Shown: positions 33,913 through 42,746 of the stretch, piece after piece
How the letters are laid out: each line of letters starts with the position of its first letter
How positions within the stretch are numbered: position 1 is the first letter of the stretch
Source of the DNA: Trabulsiella odontotermitis
Lineage (GTDB): Bacteria; Pseudomonadota; Gammaproteobacteria; Enterobacterales; Enterobacteriaceae
Assembly: GCF_030053895.1 (NCBI RefSeq)
Contig: NZ_CP125781.1
Coordinates: 744,001 to 808,000, forward strand
Direction: 5' to 3'
DNA: 64,000 nucleotides
The notes under the pieces: model-generated
What the model saw: only the letters and a program-made list of their open reading frames with translations
Database searches by the model: none
Told to the model about the DNA's origin: nothing
Program-made: the position numbers and the translations under genes

Positions 33913-34135
33913 TAAGGGGGGAGGCTGCGGGTGCGGGCGGCAAAGAGCCCGCGTGTATTAAAGTTCCTGCATTTAAAAAATGACATTTCCAGCGATCTGA
34001 GATTTATGCTGACGTACAGATAATGAATTACCAGGGCAAGATTAATTATCATTTTTCACGTCAGAATTAATTACTGACCCCTCCTTAAAGAGAACGCACC
34101 CTGAATAGGTTTTTCACACTCAGGGAGTGTTTTTC

Positions 34136-34540
34136 ATGAAAATGCCATTTTGCTGCCTGGCAGCACTGTTCCTTTCCGTCGGTGCCAGTGCCGGCACAGT
34201 GATATATACCGACTCCTCTCATACCATAGCAGCAAATCCTGGTCCGGATGTCTCCGTTGTTGAGCTCGATGCGCCCGAACGTGCACAGGCGGACATTTTC
34301 GGTCAGTTATCTGCCGATCCCGTTCTTGCAGAACAACGTGCCCGGGCAGTGATCTCTTCCCCGAATTTCCGGCAGCAGCAACAACTGGCGGAAGCTTATG
34401 CGGGTGTCACTCATGCCTGGTCCCTCGGCCTGGAAAAATACCCGGCTGTGGTTTTTGATGACGTCTTTGTTGTCTACGGTACGACTGATGTCAACGAGGC
34501 AACCCGTCAGCTCGCTGCCTGGAAGGAGAAGAACCGATGA
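34136..34540 (+). CDS. ICE protein, PFL_4709 (TIGR03757) family
   Basis: The 134-residue product has a signal peptide (CCLAALFLSVGASA) and a domain with VIYTDSSHTI, LAEAYAGVTHAWSLGLEKYPAVVFDDVFVVYGTTDVNEA, a thioredoxin-like layout typical of TrbC-type periplasmic assembly proteins. The ATG at 34136 has GGGAG eight bases upstream; a GTG nine bases earlier is less likely. It begins the third tra run and overlaps the next gene by four bases. Confidence 0.87.
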   Translation: MKMPFCCLAALFLSVGASAGTVIYTDSSHTIAANPGPDVSVVELDAPERAQADIFGQLSADPVLAEQRARAVISSPNFRQQQQLAEAYAGVTHAWSLGLEKYPAVVFDDVFVVYGTTDVNEATRQLAAWKEKNR

Positions 34541-35508
34541 AATCTTTCTCCTTCCGCCCACGTCGACTGGCGATCGCCACATTGCTGGTTTGTTCCGGCA
34601 CCATGGCCAGCGTCAATACAGCGAATCTTCTGGCCAGCGCGGCAAGTACAGACTGTATCAGCTGGCGTGTCAGTGGTATCTGCTACTGGTTATTGTGTAC
34701 CCCATTTGGTTGCACGGTGAAAACCTCGGTGAAAGTGACACATTTCATTCCGGAGGCTGTGGTATCGGCTTACCTCAACCCCGGAGATAACCCCTGGACT
34801 GAAATGTCCACAGTTAGTAACGCCGCCAGCGGTGCTGAAGGTTCTCTGCTGGAAAGTGTGACGGGTGTGAGTACGGGGGGCGGTCGTCAGGAGATGAAAG
34901 CTCCCGGGGAACGTAAGCAGAACCTGCATTTCTATTACGGCGACGCCTATGGCCATCCAGCAACAAAAGTCATTGGCGGTATGGTGCCGGGCTATTCATG
35001 CGACAGTGCTGCCACTCCTTTCATGCCCTATTTCAACAGCTCACTGGATGCTCTGGTCTGGCGAACGGGTGTCCCGGAGACCCTTTATCCCGAAGCACTC
35101 ATCCCCGGGCAACGAGAAATCGGGGAAACCACATCCGGCAATATGTGGGGGAACGTTTATCCACGTAGCGGGTTTGTCACCCAGACAGACAGTTACAAAT
35201 CAGCAGCGGTTGTAGTTCAGCGTGTCGCTGACGTCATTACCCGCTCCGGCCAGCTCCACGTCTACAACCCCCTTACGGGACAGAAGTCCCCGGGTTACTG
35301 GCCACCCGAGCCGGTAAAAGAAAATACCGGCACCAAAAACCACAAATGGCAGCGACTTTCGCCTCAGTTGTCCCAGACCTGTGCAGTGTTTCCCGACACC
35401 AATGGCCAGATTGCCCAGGACGGTAACTATGCCTGGGCATTGTGGCAACCGTACAGCTGCTGCAAACGTCGCGGCCAGACGTTCCTTTCCAGCACCGATT
35501 TCTCATAA
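34537..35508 (+). CDS. ICE protein, PFL_4710 (TIGR03756) family (TraU-like)
   Basis: The 323-residue product has a signal peptide (residues about 1-25), a cysteine-rich N-terminal section (CISWRVSGICYWLLCTPFGC), and an ending with LSQTCAVFPDT, WALWQPYSCCKRRGQTFL, as in TraU proteins, which help DNA transfer and mating-pair formation. The many cysteines imply disulphides formed in the periplasm. It overlaps the previous gene by four bases. Confidence 0.9.
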   Translation: MKSFSFRPRRLAIATLLVCSGTMASVNTANLLASAASTDCISWRVSGICYWLLCTPFGCTVKTSVKVTHFIPEAVVSAYLNPGDNPWTEMSTVSNAASGAEGSLLESVTGVSTGGGRQEMKAPGERKQNLHFYYGDAYGHPATKVIGGMVPGYSCDSAATPFMPYFNSSLDALVWRTGVPETLYPEALIPGQREIGETTSGNMWGNVYPRSGFVTQTDSYKSAAVVVQRVADVITRSGQLHVYNPLTGQKSPGYWPPEPVKENTGTKNHKWQRLSPQLSQTCAVFPDTNGQIAQDGNYAWALWQPYSCCKRRGQTFLSSTDFS

Positions 35509-35519
35509 AGGTTCAGAAC

Positions 35520-36914
35520 ATGAAAAAAGCAGGACTTTTACTGATTTTTGCCTCGCTGCCGGCAATGGCAACTGATATCTCTTTGTCTTCATCGGGGGCG
35601 TCAGTTAGCGGTAACGCTATCAGCGATGGGCTCTTTTATTCTATTGGTGGCGGTTCGGTTATTTCACCCCCGCCCAGTCGTAACAATATGTCCAGGATAG
35701 GCATTAATGGTGGCCTTAGCAGTGATCTGATGTGTGGCAATTTCGACATCAAAACAACCGTTGGCAACCAGCTGAATGGTATTACCAGCGGGTTTAAGGA
35801 TCTGATGGGGAATGTGATTCAGGGGGCGACTGGTGCTGTCATGAGTATGCCGGCAATGGCTATTCAGCGCGCAAACCCCGGGCTGTATGAAATGCTCACC
35901 AATGGCGTTCTGCAGGCCGGTTTGAGCTTTGATAAAGCGATGTTGAACTGTCAGAGCATGTCGAAGAAGCTGGCTGATTATACCATTGGCAATAAATGGC
36001 AGCAGGTAGCTGTCTCTGAAGAGTACAAAGATATTGTGGCCACAAGTGGCGGCGATGCGGTTTCCAGCGACCAGAAACTGCAAAAAGCAACTGGAGAGGA
36101 AGGCGTGACGTGGGTTGGTGGGCAGAAAAGAGGCGGCAAGGGGCAGCCCGCAATTCAGCCCACTCGGGATCTGGCCAAAGCTGGTTATAACATGATGAAT
36201 AATTTGCCAGTGACCAGTAACAGCAGCGTCGGCTCCTCGAGCTGCAATGGTACCGCATGCCAACGTTATAAATCTTCTGAAGAGGCCGCTGCGGCCGTTG
36301 TTAAAGTGCTTGGTGATCGCTCCATCAGGACTTGCCGGGAAACCAGTGAATGTACCAGTGGTGGAACCGATAACCAGCCGGGCAGTGCTGTCGCTGGTAC
36401 TGGCTTTTCTCCCATCCTTGAGGATGCCACGAAAGAGAATCTGGAGCAGCTTAGTAAGCTGGTTAGTGGTGAGCTGCAGCCCACCACTGATAACCTTTCC
36501 GCACTGAAAACCGGCAGTCTGGTTGTCACCCGCGGGGTAATTCAGGCATTACGTGACGATCCGGACAAAGCGGCCCTGGTTCAGCGGCTTGCCGGCGAAC
36601 TGGCGATGTCCGATACCGTTGAAACCGCGCTAACAATGCGCAGGATGCTCACCACTGGTGAATCCGAACCTAATGCTGCAGAGCAGCCGGAAGCCATTGC
36701 TGAGGGTGATCGCCGCATCGATGCCCTCGATCGCGAGCTGACGGCGCTGCGTAATGAGATGGAGTTACGCAAATCTATAAGCAATAACAGCCTGCTGACG
36801 GCACTGGAGCGGCAGGGGACAAGGAATCAGGATAACCGTCTGCAGCAGAAAGCCGGTAACGAGGACCAGGGCTTCAGCCAGATGGGCCAGTCTCAGTCTT
36901 CCGGAGCAAACTGA
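35520..36914 (+). CDS. ICE protein, PFL_4711 (TIGR03755) family
   Basis: The 464-residue product has a signal peptide (KAGLLLIFASLPAMA), a Gly/Ser-rich N-terminal section (GGGSVISPPPSRNNM), CGNFDIKTTVGNQLNGIT, and a helical C-terminal half ending in a Gln-rich tail. It occupies the TraH-like place in MPF_G loci. The ATG at 35520 has AAAGG upstream; an in-frame start at 35442 would overlap the TraU-like gene and bury the signal peptide. Confidence 0.89.
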   Translation: MKKAGLLLIFASLPAMATDISLSSSGASVSGNAISDGLFYSIGGGSVISPPPSRNNMSRIGINGGLSSDLMCGNFDIKTTVGNQLNGITSGFKDLMGNVIQGATGAVMSMPAMAIQRANPGLYEMLTNGVLQAGLSFDKAMLNCQSMSKKLADYTIGNKWQQVAVSEEYKDIVATSGGDAVSSDQKLQKATGEEGVTWVGGQKRGGKGQPAIQPTRDLAKAGYNMMNNLPVTSNSSVGSSSCNGTACQRYKSSEEAAAAVVKVLGDRSIRTCRETSECTSGGTDNQPGSAVAGTGFSPILEDATKENLEQLSKLVSGELQPTTDNLSALKTGSLVVTRGVIQALRDDPDKAALVQRLAGELAMSDTVETALTMRRMLTTGESEPNAAEQPEAIAEGDRRIDALDRELTALRNEMELRKSISNNSLLTALERQGTRNQDNRLQQKAGNEDQGFSQMGQSQSSGAN

Positions 36915-36915
36915 T

Positions 36916-37254
36916 ATGAGACTTTACCCGTTCAGCGGCCATATTGGCCGCATTCTCCTTATGGTGCTGCTCATTCTGTTGATGACGGCCAGCATGTTTG
37001 CTATCGCAGCGGTATTTATGGCTTACGACCCTGATGGCCACATCACACGGCGCTGGTTGCATGACAGCCGATGGGGACTGTTTGCCTGGCGACTGGTTCT
37101 TTATGGCTGCCCTATTACCGCCTGGATATTGAAGGTACGCCCACAGGCATTAATCCGCTGGCCGGATGGGCGTCCGCGTCTTGTGCGTATGGAACTGATG
37201 GGGGTGTTGTTCCTGGTAGCCACGGAATATGTGGCCTGGACAAGCGCTGTGTAA
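36916..37254 (+). CDS. Three-span membrane protein of the tra operon
   Basis: The 112-residue product has about three membrane segments (residues 11-35, 53-70 and 90-108) and basic loops. It starts one base after the preceding stop and ends ten bases before the TraG-like gene. I do not recognise a named family, though similar small membrane proteins occupy this place in SPI-7-type loci. Confidence 0.78.
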   Translation: MRLYPFSGHIGRILLMVLLILLMTASMFAIAAVFMAYDPDGHITRRWLHDSRWGLFAWRLVLYGCPITAWILKVRPQALIRWPDGRPRLVRMELMGVLFLVATEYVAWTSAV

Positions 37255-37264
37255 GGAGAGGACG

Positions 37265-38809
37265 ATGACCGCAAACAGTTTTCTGGAATATTTTCTCGTT
37301 CTCTTTGGCTGGGTAATGAACAATGCCATGTGGAGCATTCTCAGCAGTACAGGCCTTTTTGCATTGCCACTGGTGGTCAGGGTTCTTGGCGTCTGGCTGA
37401 AAGTGAGGGAGGAGGGGGCTGACGAGGGGAACAAAGGGCTTCTTGCCCTTCCGCGAATCGAACATGCACTGTATGTGTCTTATCTTGTGATGCTCTTTTG
37501 CTGTATTCCGCTGTTGCCGGTTGATATCAGCACAATCAAGTTCGACAGCTCGCGCGCTAAACAGTGCGGCGTCAGTGTGCCGACGCCACAGAATTCTGGC
37601 TACAAGGGACTCGTTAACGATTTTGACGGTCGTACGGCCGAGGTTCCAGTTTGGTGGTATCTCCTGCATATGATGTCGAAGGGCACAACGCAGGCAATGA
37701 TTGCGTCAATCCCATGCGGTACGAATTTGCGACAGATGCGTTTTGACGTTCAGAACACGAAACTGCGTGATCCTGTGTTGTTGCAGGAGGTCCAGGAATT
37801 TGCAGATCAATGTTACTCGAGAGCATATTTCAGACTGAAAAACAGCAACAGCCAGCTCAGTGATGCCACCATCAACTCCGTGGGCTGGATAGGTAGCAGC
37901 TACTTCCTGAATACTTCCGGATATTATGACTACTACACGGCTATGACGCCACGTAGCCAGTGGCCTTACAACAGCAGCCGGGACAGTGGCTATCCGGATA
38001 CTGGTGCAGGTGGATATCCAACATGTAAGACGTGGTGGTCCGATGGTACTTCCGGGCTTCGCAAACGAGTTCTGGCCAGTTTTAGTGATAACACACGTAA
38101 GGAGATGCAGCGTCAGTTCCCCGGAAAGCAGTGGGAAGAAATTGCGTTACGCTGGCTTGTCAGCCCACGCAACGCAGATCTCTCCGGCGCCGGTACCACT
38201 TATGCTGTTGGCAGTAGCGACACAACCACCGGAGTAGTTGGTAATCTTACACGCCTTACCTCGTCTATTGGTCTTGGACTGAAACAGGCCGAGGCGTTAC
38301 CTGGTTTTGATGCAATGAAGCAGGCACTGCCGATGATCCAGGCATTATTGCTGATGATGATAATCACGGTCATTCCTGCGTTAATGATGTTCAGCGCCTA
38401 CGATCCGAAAACCATTTTTACCATCTCCTTCGCGTTATTCGCTCTTCAGTTCATTACGTTCTGGTGGGAACTGGCAGGTTGGCTTGATGACAGATTGATC
38501 ACCATCCTCTATGACAATATGGCTGAGCAGGGGATTGCAAACAGCTCGGTGCCTTTCGCGGCTTTCTTTAGCTCAACGGCTGATGGATGGATTATGAACC
38601 TGGTACTGGGGATGATGTACCTGGTCTTTCCGATGTTCTGGGTTGGTATGCTGAGTTGGGCTGGAGTTCGAATTGGTAATATGGCTAACAACTTTAGTGA
38701 TGCTTCTAAAATGCCTACGGATGCTGGCTCGGAAGCAGGTAAAAAAGCTCAAGGGGTGGCGATTGATGCAGCTTCAGGCGGGATTAAATCAGGATTAAGC
38801 AAAGGATAA
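37265..38809 (+). CDS. traG: Conjugal transfer protein TraG-like (N-terminal domain type)
   Basis: The 514-residue product has N-terminal membrane segments (about residues 12-40 and 70-90), a large periplasmic loop with several cysteines and Tyr/Ser-rich stretches, and a cluster of membrane segments (about 355-475) before an Ala/Gly-rich tail. This is the TraG N-terminal-domain layout, used in mating-pair stabilisation. GGAGAGGA precedes the ATG at 37265. It is much shorter than F TraG, as usual in MPF_G. It is the last tra gene in the window. Confidence 0.87.
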   Translation: MTANSFLEYFLVLFGWVMNNAMWSILSSTGLFALPLVVRVLGVWLKVREEGADEGNKGLLALPRIEHALYVSYLVMLFCCIPLLPVDISTIKFDSSRAKQCGVSVPTPQNSGYKGLVNDFDGRTAEVPVWWYLLHMMSKGTTQAMIASIPCGTNLRQMRFDVQNTKLRDPVLLQEVQEFADQCYSRAYFRLKNSNSQLSDATINSVGWIGSSYFLNTSGYYDYYTAMTPRSQWPYNSSRDSGYPDTGAGGYPTCKTWWSDGTSGLRKRVLASFSDNTRKEMQRQFPGKQWEEIALRWLVSPRNADLSGAGTTYAVGSSDTTTGVVGNLTRLTSSIGLGLKQAEALPGFDAMKQALPMIQALLLMMIITVIPALMMFSAYDPKTIFTISFALFALQFITFWWELAGWLDDRLITILYDNMAEQGIANSSVPFAAFFSSTADGWIMNLVLGMMYLVFPMFWVGMLSWAGVRIGNMANNFSDASKMPTDAGSEAGKKAQGVAIDAASGGIKSGLSKG

Positions 38810-38820
38810 CTGATGGCTAT

Positions 38821-38849
38821 ATGAAGCGGTGGTTATGCCATCGCTTCAT
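38821..38849. terminator. Hairpin between traG and the convergent small gene
   Basis: ATGAAGCGGTGG (38821-38832) pairs with CCATCGCTTCAT (38838-38849) with one mismatch around a 5-base loop. It lies between two converging genes and may end both transcripts; T-runs are weak on both sides. Confidence 0.6.
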
Positions 38850-38853
38850 AAGA

Positions 38854-39135
38854 TTAAAAATTGTTAGAACCACCGTTAATACCTTTTTTCTCCCAGCTGT
38901 AACGGATAGGAGATTTATATTGGTCCTGTTTGTCTTTTGTGACGTCCGCTTTAGAGGTAGAGGCGAGCACAGATGAAATCACACAACCAATTTCTTGTGT
39001 TGCACTCGAAAGTTTTACCGGCTCAGGTTTTTTCCGCTTCAGCTTGGATTCATCACAAACGATATTGCGACGTTTTGTGGTGAAACGCGCAAAGGTGCTG
39101 CTCAGGTCATCTTTATTGAAACCGTCCTCGCTCAT
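38854..39135 (-). CDS. Hypothetical 93-residue protein convergent to traG
   Basis: The product is charged and basic in the middle (RFTTKRRNIVCDESKLKRKKPEP) and without signal peptide or membrane segment. GAGGAG sits about nine bases upstream of its ATG (39135). It is transcribed against the tra operon and lies at the border to the accessory region. I do not recognise it; a small DNA- or RNA-binding role would fit the basic composition but is a guess. Confidence 0.65.
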   Translation of the reverse strand: MSEDGFNKDDLSSTFARFTTKRRNIVCDESKLKRKKPEPVKLSSATQEIGCVISSVLASTSKADVTKDKQDQYKSPIRYSWEKKGINGGSNNF

Positions 39136-39179
39136 GGTAATGACTCCTCATTTTGTCTAATAAATAAGCTACTAAAAAT

Positions 39180-39214
39180 CCCCTATACACGCAAATTATT
39201 AAGCACTATAGGGG
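39180..39214. repeat. Inverted repeat CCCCTATA / TATAGGGG
   Basis: Perfect 8-bp arms at 39180-39187 and 39207-39214 are separated by 19 bases. A second compact palindrome, GAAGGCCT-T-AGGCCTTC, lies just to the right, before the KfrA-like gene. The region 39136-39305 has no gene; these repeats could be operators or recombination remnants at the tra/accessory border. Confidence 0.5.
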
Positions 39215-39305
39215 AGGGCACCGGCTCACAGGCGCGTTCCTTGGCGGCGAGCTACAGTGCGCGGCGGAAGGCCTTAGGCCTTCACACGGGCCTGTATTTC
39301 CACTT

Positions 39306-39917
39306 TCATTTCTTCGCCTTCCCGTCGTGGCGTGCCAGGGCCAGCAGCTCTGCCTGCAGCGCACGGCCATCCTCCCGGGTTTCCTTCAGCTCCGCTTTGG
39401 TGTCCTGCAGCTGCGCCGCCAGGTGTTCGCCGGTGGCGGTCAGACGGGCTACCTGCTCGCGCAGCGGCAGCGCCTCCGCGCGCAGCCCGCGTACCTCATC
39501 GAGCAACCGGTCACGTTCGGTCACCACCTCCCGAAGCACCGCCAGTTCACTTTCCAGTGCGGTCACTTTCGCCAGCGCCTCGTCGCGCTCCTGGTCGGCC
39601 CGGGCGATATCGGTGTCGGCCTGTTCCCGGGCCGCCAGTGTCCCGGCTTCTGCCTGTTTCACCGCGGCCTGCCACAACAGGGCCAACTGGCCGGTGAGCA
39701 GCTGCGCCAGCTCTGGCGGCAGAGCCGGCGTCTGTTCGCTGGCCAGTGCGCGCTGGCGTGCCCGAAATTCCCGCATCACCGGGGAAATGTGGGACAGGGA
39801 GCCGCCACCGAGGTGCTGGCGGACCTGTTCGTTGGTCGGGTTCGGGTTGCCGGCGGCAATGAGTGCGGCGGCGGCGTCCTCGATCCGACGGACGGTGTCA
39901 GCAGGCAGGTTAGTCAT
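39306..39917 (-). CDS. KfrA-like coiled-coil DNA-binding protein
   Basis: The 203-residue product has an N-terminal helix-turn-helix region of the plasmid KfrA_N type (RRIEDAAAALIAAGNPNPTNEQVRQHLGGGSLSHISPVMREF) and a long Ala/Glu/Arg/Leu-rich coiled coil (about residues 85-195). KfrA proteins are autorepressors that aid plasmid maintenance. Its coding is more GC-rich than the tra genes, a hint of separate origin. The ATG at 39917 has GGAG eight bases upstream, and an operator-like repeat overlaps its promoter. Confidence 0.85.
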   Translation of the reverse strand: MTNLPADTVRRIEDAAAALIAAGNPNPTNEQVRQHLGGGSLSHISPVMREFRARQRALASEQTPALPPELAQLLTGQLALLWQAAVKQAEAGTLAAREQADTDIARADQERDEALAKVTALESELAVLREVVTERDRLLDEVRGLRAEALPLREQVARLTATGEHLAAQLQDTKAELKETREDGRALQAELLALARHDGKAKK

Positions 39918-39946
39918 GAAATACTCCGTTAAGAAGGTATGCATAC

Positions 39947-39998
39947 ATTTTAACCTGACTGTAGTTTGTACACAATACAAATAATACATACAATACAA
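39947..39998 (-). promoter_or_regulatory. Promoter and operator-like repeats of the KfrA-like gene
   Basis: Reading left, TTGTGT (39975-39970) and TAAAAT (39952-39947) are separated by 17 bases and make a plausible -35/-10 pair. The -35 lies within TTGTA/TACAA dyads, and ACAATACAA occurs twice, at 39972-39980 and 39990-39998, 18 bases apart. KfrA family members repress their own promoter through such repeats, so autoregulation is likely. Confidence 0.55.
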
Positions 39999-40125
39999 GA
40001 CCAACGTGCACCATCTCTACTTTCGTGGTCAGATCCGAAAACTCACTTAATAGGAAATGCTGTACCTGAGCCGTCAGGCTGGCCGGATGATATAGTGGAT
40101 TTTCGAACCGGAACGGGAGGGTTAA

Positions 40126-40626
40126 ATGGGAAATTATTCAGATTTTGAAACCGATTTTGTTCAGCGAACACTGGCGCTTATCGATCATTATAACGAAATG
40201 ATTGAGGTGCTGGGCAAACCATTCAGGGAGCAGTACAACTACACGTTGACCCTGAATTGCCTTCTGGGTCTTATCGTGTTACCGAAAGAGAGGGCGCTCT
40301 CTTTCCTGCCTGCCGACCGTTTAACGCGGCAACTTAAAGCAGAAATGGGATTACGTGAGTCACAGCTGCCCGGACCGGAAATGAACCTGCGGGAGTTGAT
40401 CCATAAGATGCGGAATTCAGTTGCTCATTTCTGTGTCCAGGTAGAGTCAGCCAGCGATGCACACCTTGTAGACTGGATTGTTTTCAGGGAATCCCAGGGA
40501 GATGGAGAAGTCTACGCCAGCTTCAGCGCTCCGGAGCTTTTACCCTTTCTGAAATATTATGCGACCCTGCTGCTCGACAATATGGCTCGGCGTCGAGCCC
40601 CCGCTGTTAACATATTGGATTTGTGA
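40126..40626 (+). CDS. HEPN-fold protein, pEK499_p136-type
   Basis: The 166-residue product is helical and carries the Rx4H motif RNSVAH (Arg96, His101), the catalytic signature of HEPN ribonucleases. It resembles the plasmid HEPN family named after pEK499 p136. HEPN proteins often serve as RNA-cutting toxins in defence or toxin-antitoxin systems. GGGAGG precedes the ATG. A second gene follows after 12 bases and is probably co-transcribed. RNA cleavage is inferred from the motif only. Confidence 0.78.
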   Translation: MGNYSDFETDFVQRTLALIDHYNEMIEVLGKPFREQYNYTLTLNCLLGLIVLPKERALSFLPADRLTRQLKAEMGLRESQLPGPEMNLRELIHKMRNSVAHFCVQVESASDAHLVDWIVFRESQGDGEVYASFSAPELLPFLKYYATLLLDNMARRRAPAVNILDL

Positions 40627-40638
40627 GGGATTTACACC

Positions 40639-41412
40639 ATGTTGATTCTCGATTGCTCCTCACGAACTCAGGCGTTGCATACATTATCTGCCGGGTTTGC
40701 CTGTCCCCCTGAAAAGCTGAAAAAAGTGCTGCTTTCGCTCGATCTTGAAAGTATCTACGAGCTTAATCCTCGCCAGTTGGTTGATGCACCTCAGTATCTG
40801 AGAGACTACGTCTGTGCGGAACTGGGCGAACCGGGACCATTCACCCGGGCTCTGTGGTTTCATGGCACCCGGACTTTCGCCGGTAATACTTTTCCGGCGG
40901 GGTTACTGGCGCTAAATCAGTCAGAATCCCTCGCCATGAAAATGCTGCTCAACCTGGCCCCGAATGAGATGGTCCGTAAACACCTGCAGGAATGGGATGT
41001 TCCGGGGGGCGTCCCGGATGAGATGTTTCAGCTCAGAACCGGCGATAAAATTCACTGGGGACCTTATGGCCATTTAGTCCGGGAATTACATTTTAACGCC
41101 AGTGAAAATGGACTGCATGATTACCTCTGGCTGCCGGAGCTGGTAGAGGATGTCTGTAAGGCCTACCAGAAGAAATACGGCCACGATCTTAAACCGCATT
41201 ATCTCAGCGTGCTTCATCCCTGTATTGTCTGGTTCGAGGCGGATATTGTTTATGAAAAAGGGGTTCTTGAAACGGCTCTGGCATATGCCTATACATCAGT
41301 CCGTGACCTCCCGCCGGACGGAAACGCAACTTTCGGCATAGACTGTGACGGGAAATCTGTGTCCAGGTCGGCCATTGCCAGAATCGAGTTTCTGCAGCCC
41401 GGGCAGATGTAA
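40639..41412 (+). CDS. Unknown protein with possible ADP-ribosyltransferase-like motif
   Basis: The 257-residue product is not one I can assign. Residues 72-79 read LWFHGTRT, followed by FPAGLLALNQS; a His-Gly-Thr block followed by a Gly-Leu turn is typical of ADP-ribosyltransferase and RNA 2'-phosphotransferase folds, where the His binds NAD+. A candidate acidic residue lies in CIVWFEADIVYEKG. No signal peptide or membrane segment is seen. The gene follows the HEPN gene by 12 bases with GAGGG as ribosome site, so the two likely work together. The enzyme assignment is tentative. Confidence 0.6.
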   Translation: MLILDCSSRTQALHTLSAGFACPPEKLKKVLLSLDLESIYELNPRQLVDAPQYLRDYVCAELGEPGPFTRALWFHGTRTFAGNTFPAGLLALNQSESLAMKMLLNLAPNEMVRKHLQEWDVPGGVPDEMFQLRTGDKIHWGPYGHLVRELHFNASENGLHDYLWLPELVEDVCKAYQKKYGHDLKPHYLSVLHPCIVWFEADIVYEKGVLETALAYAYTSVRDLPPDGNATFGIDCDGKSVSRSAIARIEFLQPGQM

Positions 41413-41578
41413 TCTCTAAAAAACGGGTCTGTGATCCGGCCCGTTTGTTCGTTGCCGTGAACCCAGTATTGAGGTCATTAAAGCCTTAAGCGGATCACTT
41501 GCAGCTGGCTGCAGAAAGGTTTTACATTGACCAGGATTATGCCGTTTCCCTTCCTACTGCCTGGTAAAGGATCTCTGA

Positions 41579-42712
41579 ATGCACTTTTATGTGGATGAAA
41601 CAGGCCAGACTGGCCGAAACCTTTTTGACAAAACCCAGCCAGTCCTCTCCTACGGAGTGCTGTCGTCTGATGCTAATCTGGATAAGGTTGCTGAAGCGGA
41701 TCTTGCCGTATTACGCAAAACGCTTGGCGTGCAGCGCCTGCACGCTGCGGAACTGGGCTTGCACCGCCTTTCTGACCTTGTGGATACGCTGCTGGTTCTG
41801 CAGAAAAAGCACCGGATACGGTTTGACATCTGGCAGGTAGTAAAGCGCGATCATGCCATTATTTCGTTCTTCGACCAGGTATTTGATCAGGGAATGAATC
41901 CAGCCGTTCCCTGGTCTGCATACTGGACCCCTCTGCGCTACCCCCTGCTGCTGAATCTGGCCAGCCTGTTTGATGATGAACTTGCTTCAAACGCATGGAC
42001 GGCAAGGCTGGAGGCGCATGATGAGCGGGCGTCGGAACTTTTTTGTACCGTCAGTGATGAACTGATCAGCAGGACGGCAGCCAGCGCGCTGGACCACCGG
42101 TCGAAGCAGCTGATCACCGATGCCCTGAACTGGGCGTCAGCCAATTTTGAACAGCTGGGCTATAACTGTAAAACCAACAAGGAAAGGCTGCGGATTATGC
42201 CCAATATGATTGGCTTTCAGTCCGTATTGCACGGGATCTGTTCCCGCCTGGGGGCACCAGAAAGAAAGGCCAGTATCATTGTTGACCAGCAGTCACAGTT
42301 CAACACCACCCAGCGTGAACTTAACGAGTTTTACTACCAGATACGGGAGATGCCCTGGGAACTGGGGCCCGGATTACCTGTTATGAACATGAAAAATATG
42401 CCGGCTGAACCACTTGTATTCCAGTCCGGTACCAAGAGTGCAGGTCTGGAGCTGGTAGATATTTATCTCTGGACATTCAAGCGATTCATGGAAGACAAGG
42501 CGCTGACAAAGCCACTTTCCCGCCTTGTTTATACCAATCTGAAAACAGCCAGGACCAACAGCGTGTCAATCCAGTCGGTTGCCAGTCGATTTATGGAACT
42601 CCTGGGTAAACTCCCGGTACCAAGCGCAGAGATCATGAGGCAGGCGCAGGAACTGCGGGACTTTGATGAAGCCAGACGCATGCCATATGTGGTGTCGGGA
42701 TCACCCGACTGA
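41579..42712 (+). CDS. DUF3800 domain protein
   Basis: The 377-residue product begins HFYVDETGQTG, the Asp-containing opening strand of DUF3800, a family with an RNase H-like fold. Later it has QSGTKSAGLELVDIYLWTFKRF, which matches the conserved C-terminal Asp helix. DUF3800 proteins are frequent in defence islands and on mobile elements, but their substrate is unknown. It lies 166 bases after the preceding gene, so it may have its own promoter. Confidence 0.8.
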   Translation: MHFYVDETGQTGRNLFDKTQPVLSYGVLSSDANLDKVAEADLAVLRKTLGVQRLHAAELGLHRLSDLVDTLLVLQKKHRIRFDIWQVVKRDHAIISFFDQVFDQGMNPAVPWSAYWTPLRYPLLLNLASLFDDELASNAWTARLEAHDERASELFCTVSDELISRTAASALDHRSKQLITDALNWASANFEQLGYNCKTNKERLRIMPNMIGFQSVLHGICSRLGAPERKASIIVDQQSQFNTTQRELNEFYYQIREMPWELGPGLPVMNMKNMPAEPLVFQSGTKSAGLELVDIYLWTFKRFMEDKALTKPLSRLVYTNLKTARTNSVSIQSVASRFMELLGKLPVPSAEIMRQAQELRDFDEARRMPYVVSGSPD

Positions 42713-42746
42713 TGCCGGATAGTTATCTGCTTTCAACTGCCCCCTC

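Noticed and set aside
39327..39932. Rightward open frame opposite the KfrA-like gene
   Set aside because: It is a shadow of the GC-rich coiled-coil gene; composition and lack of a ribosome site argue against it.
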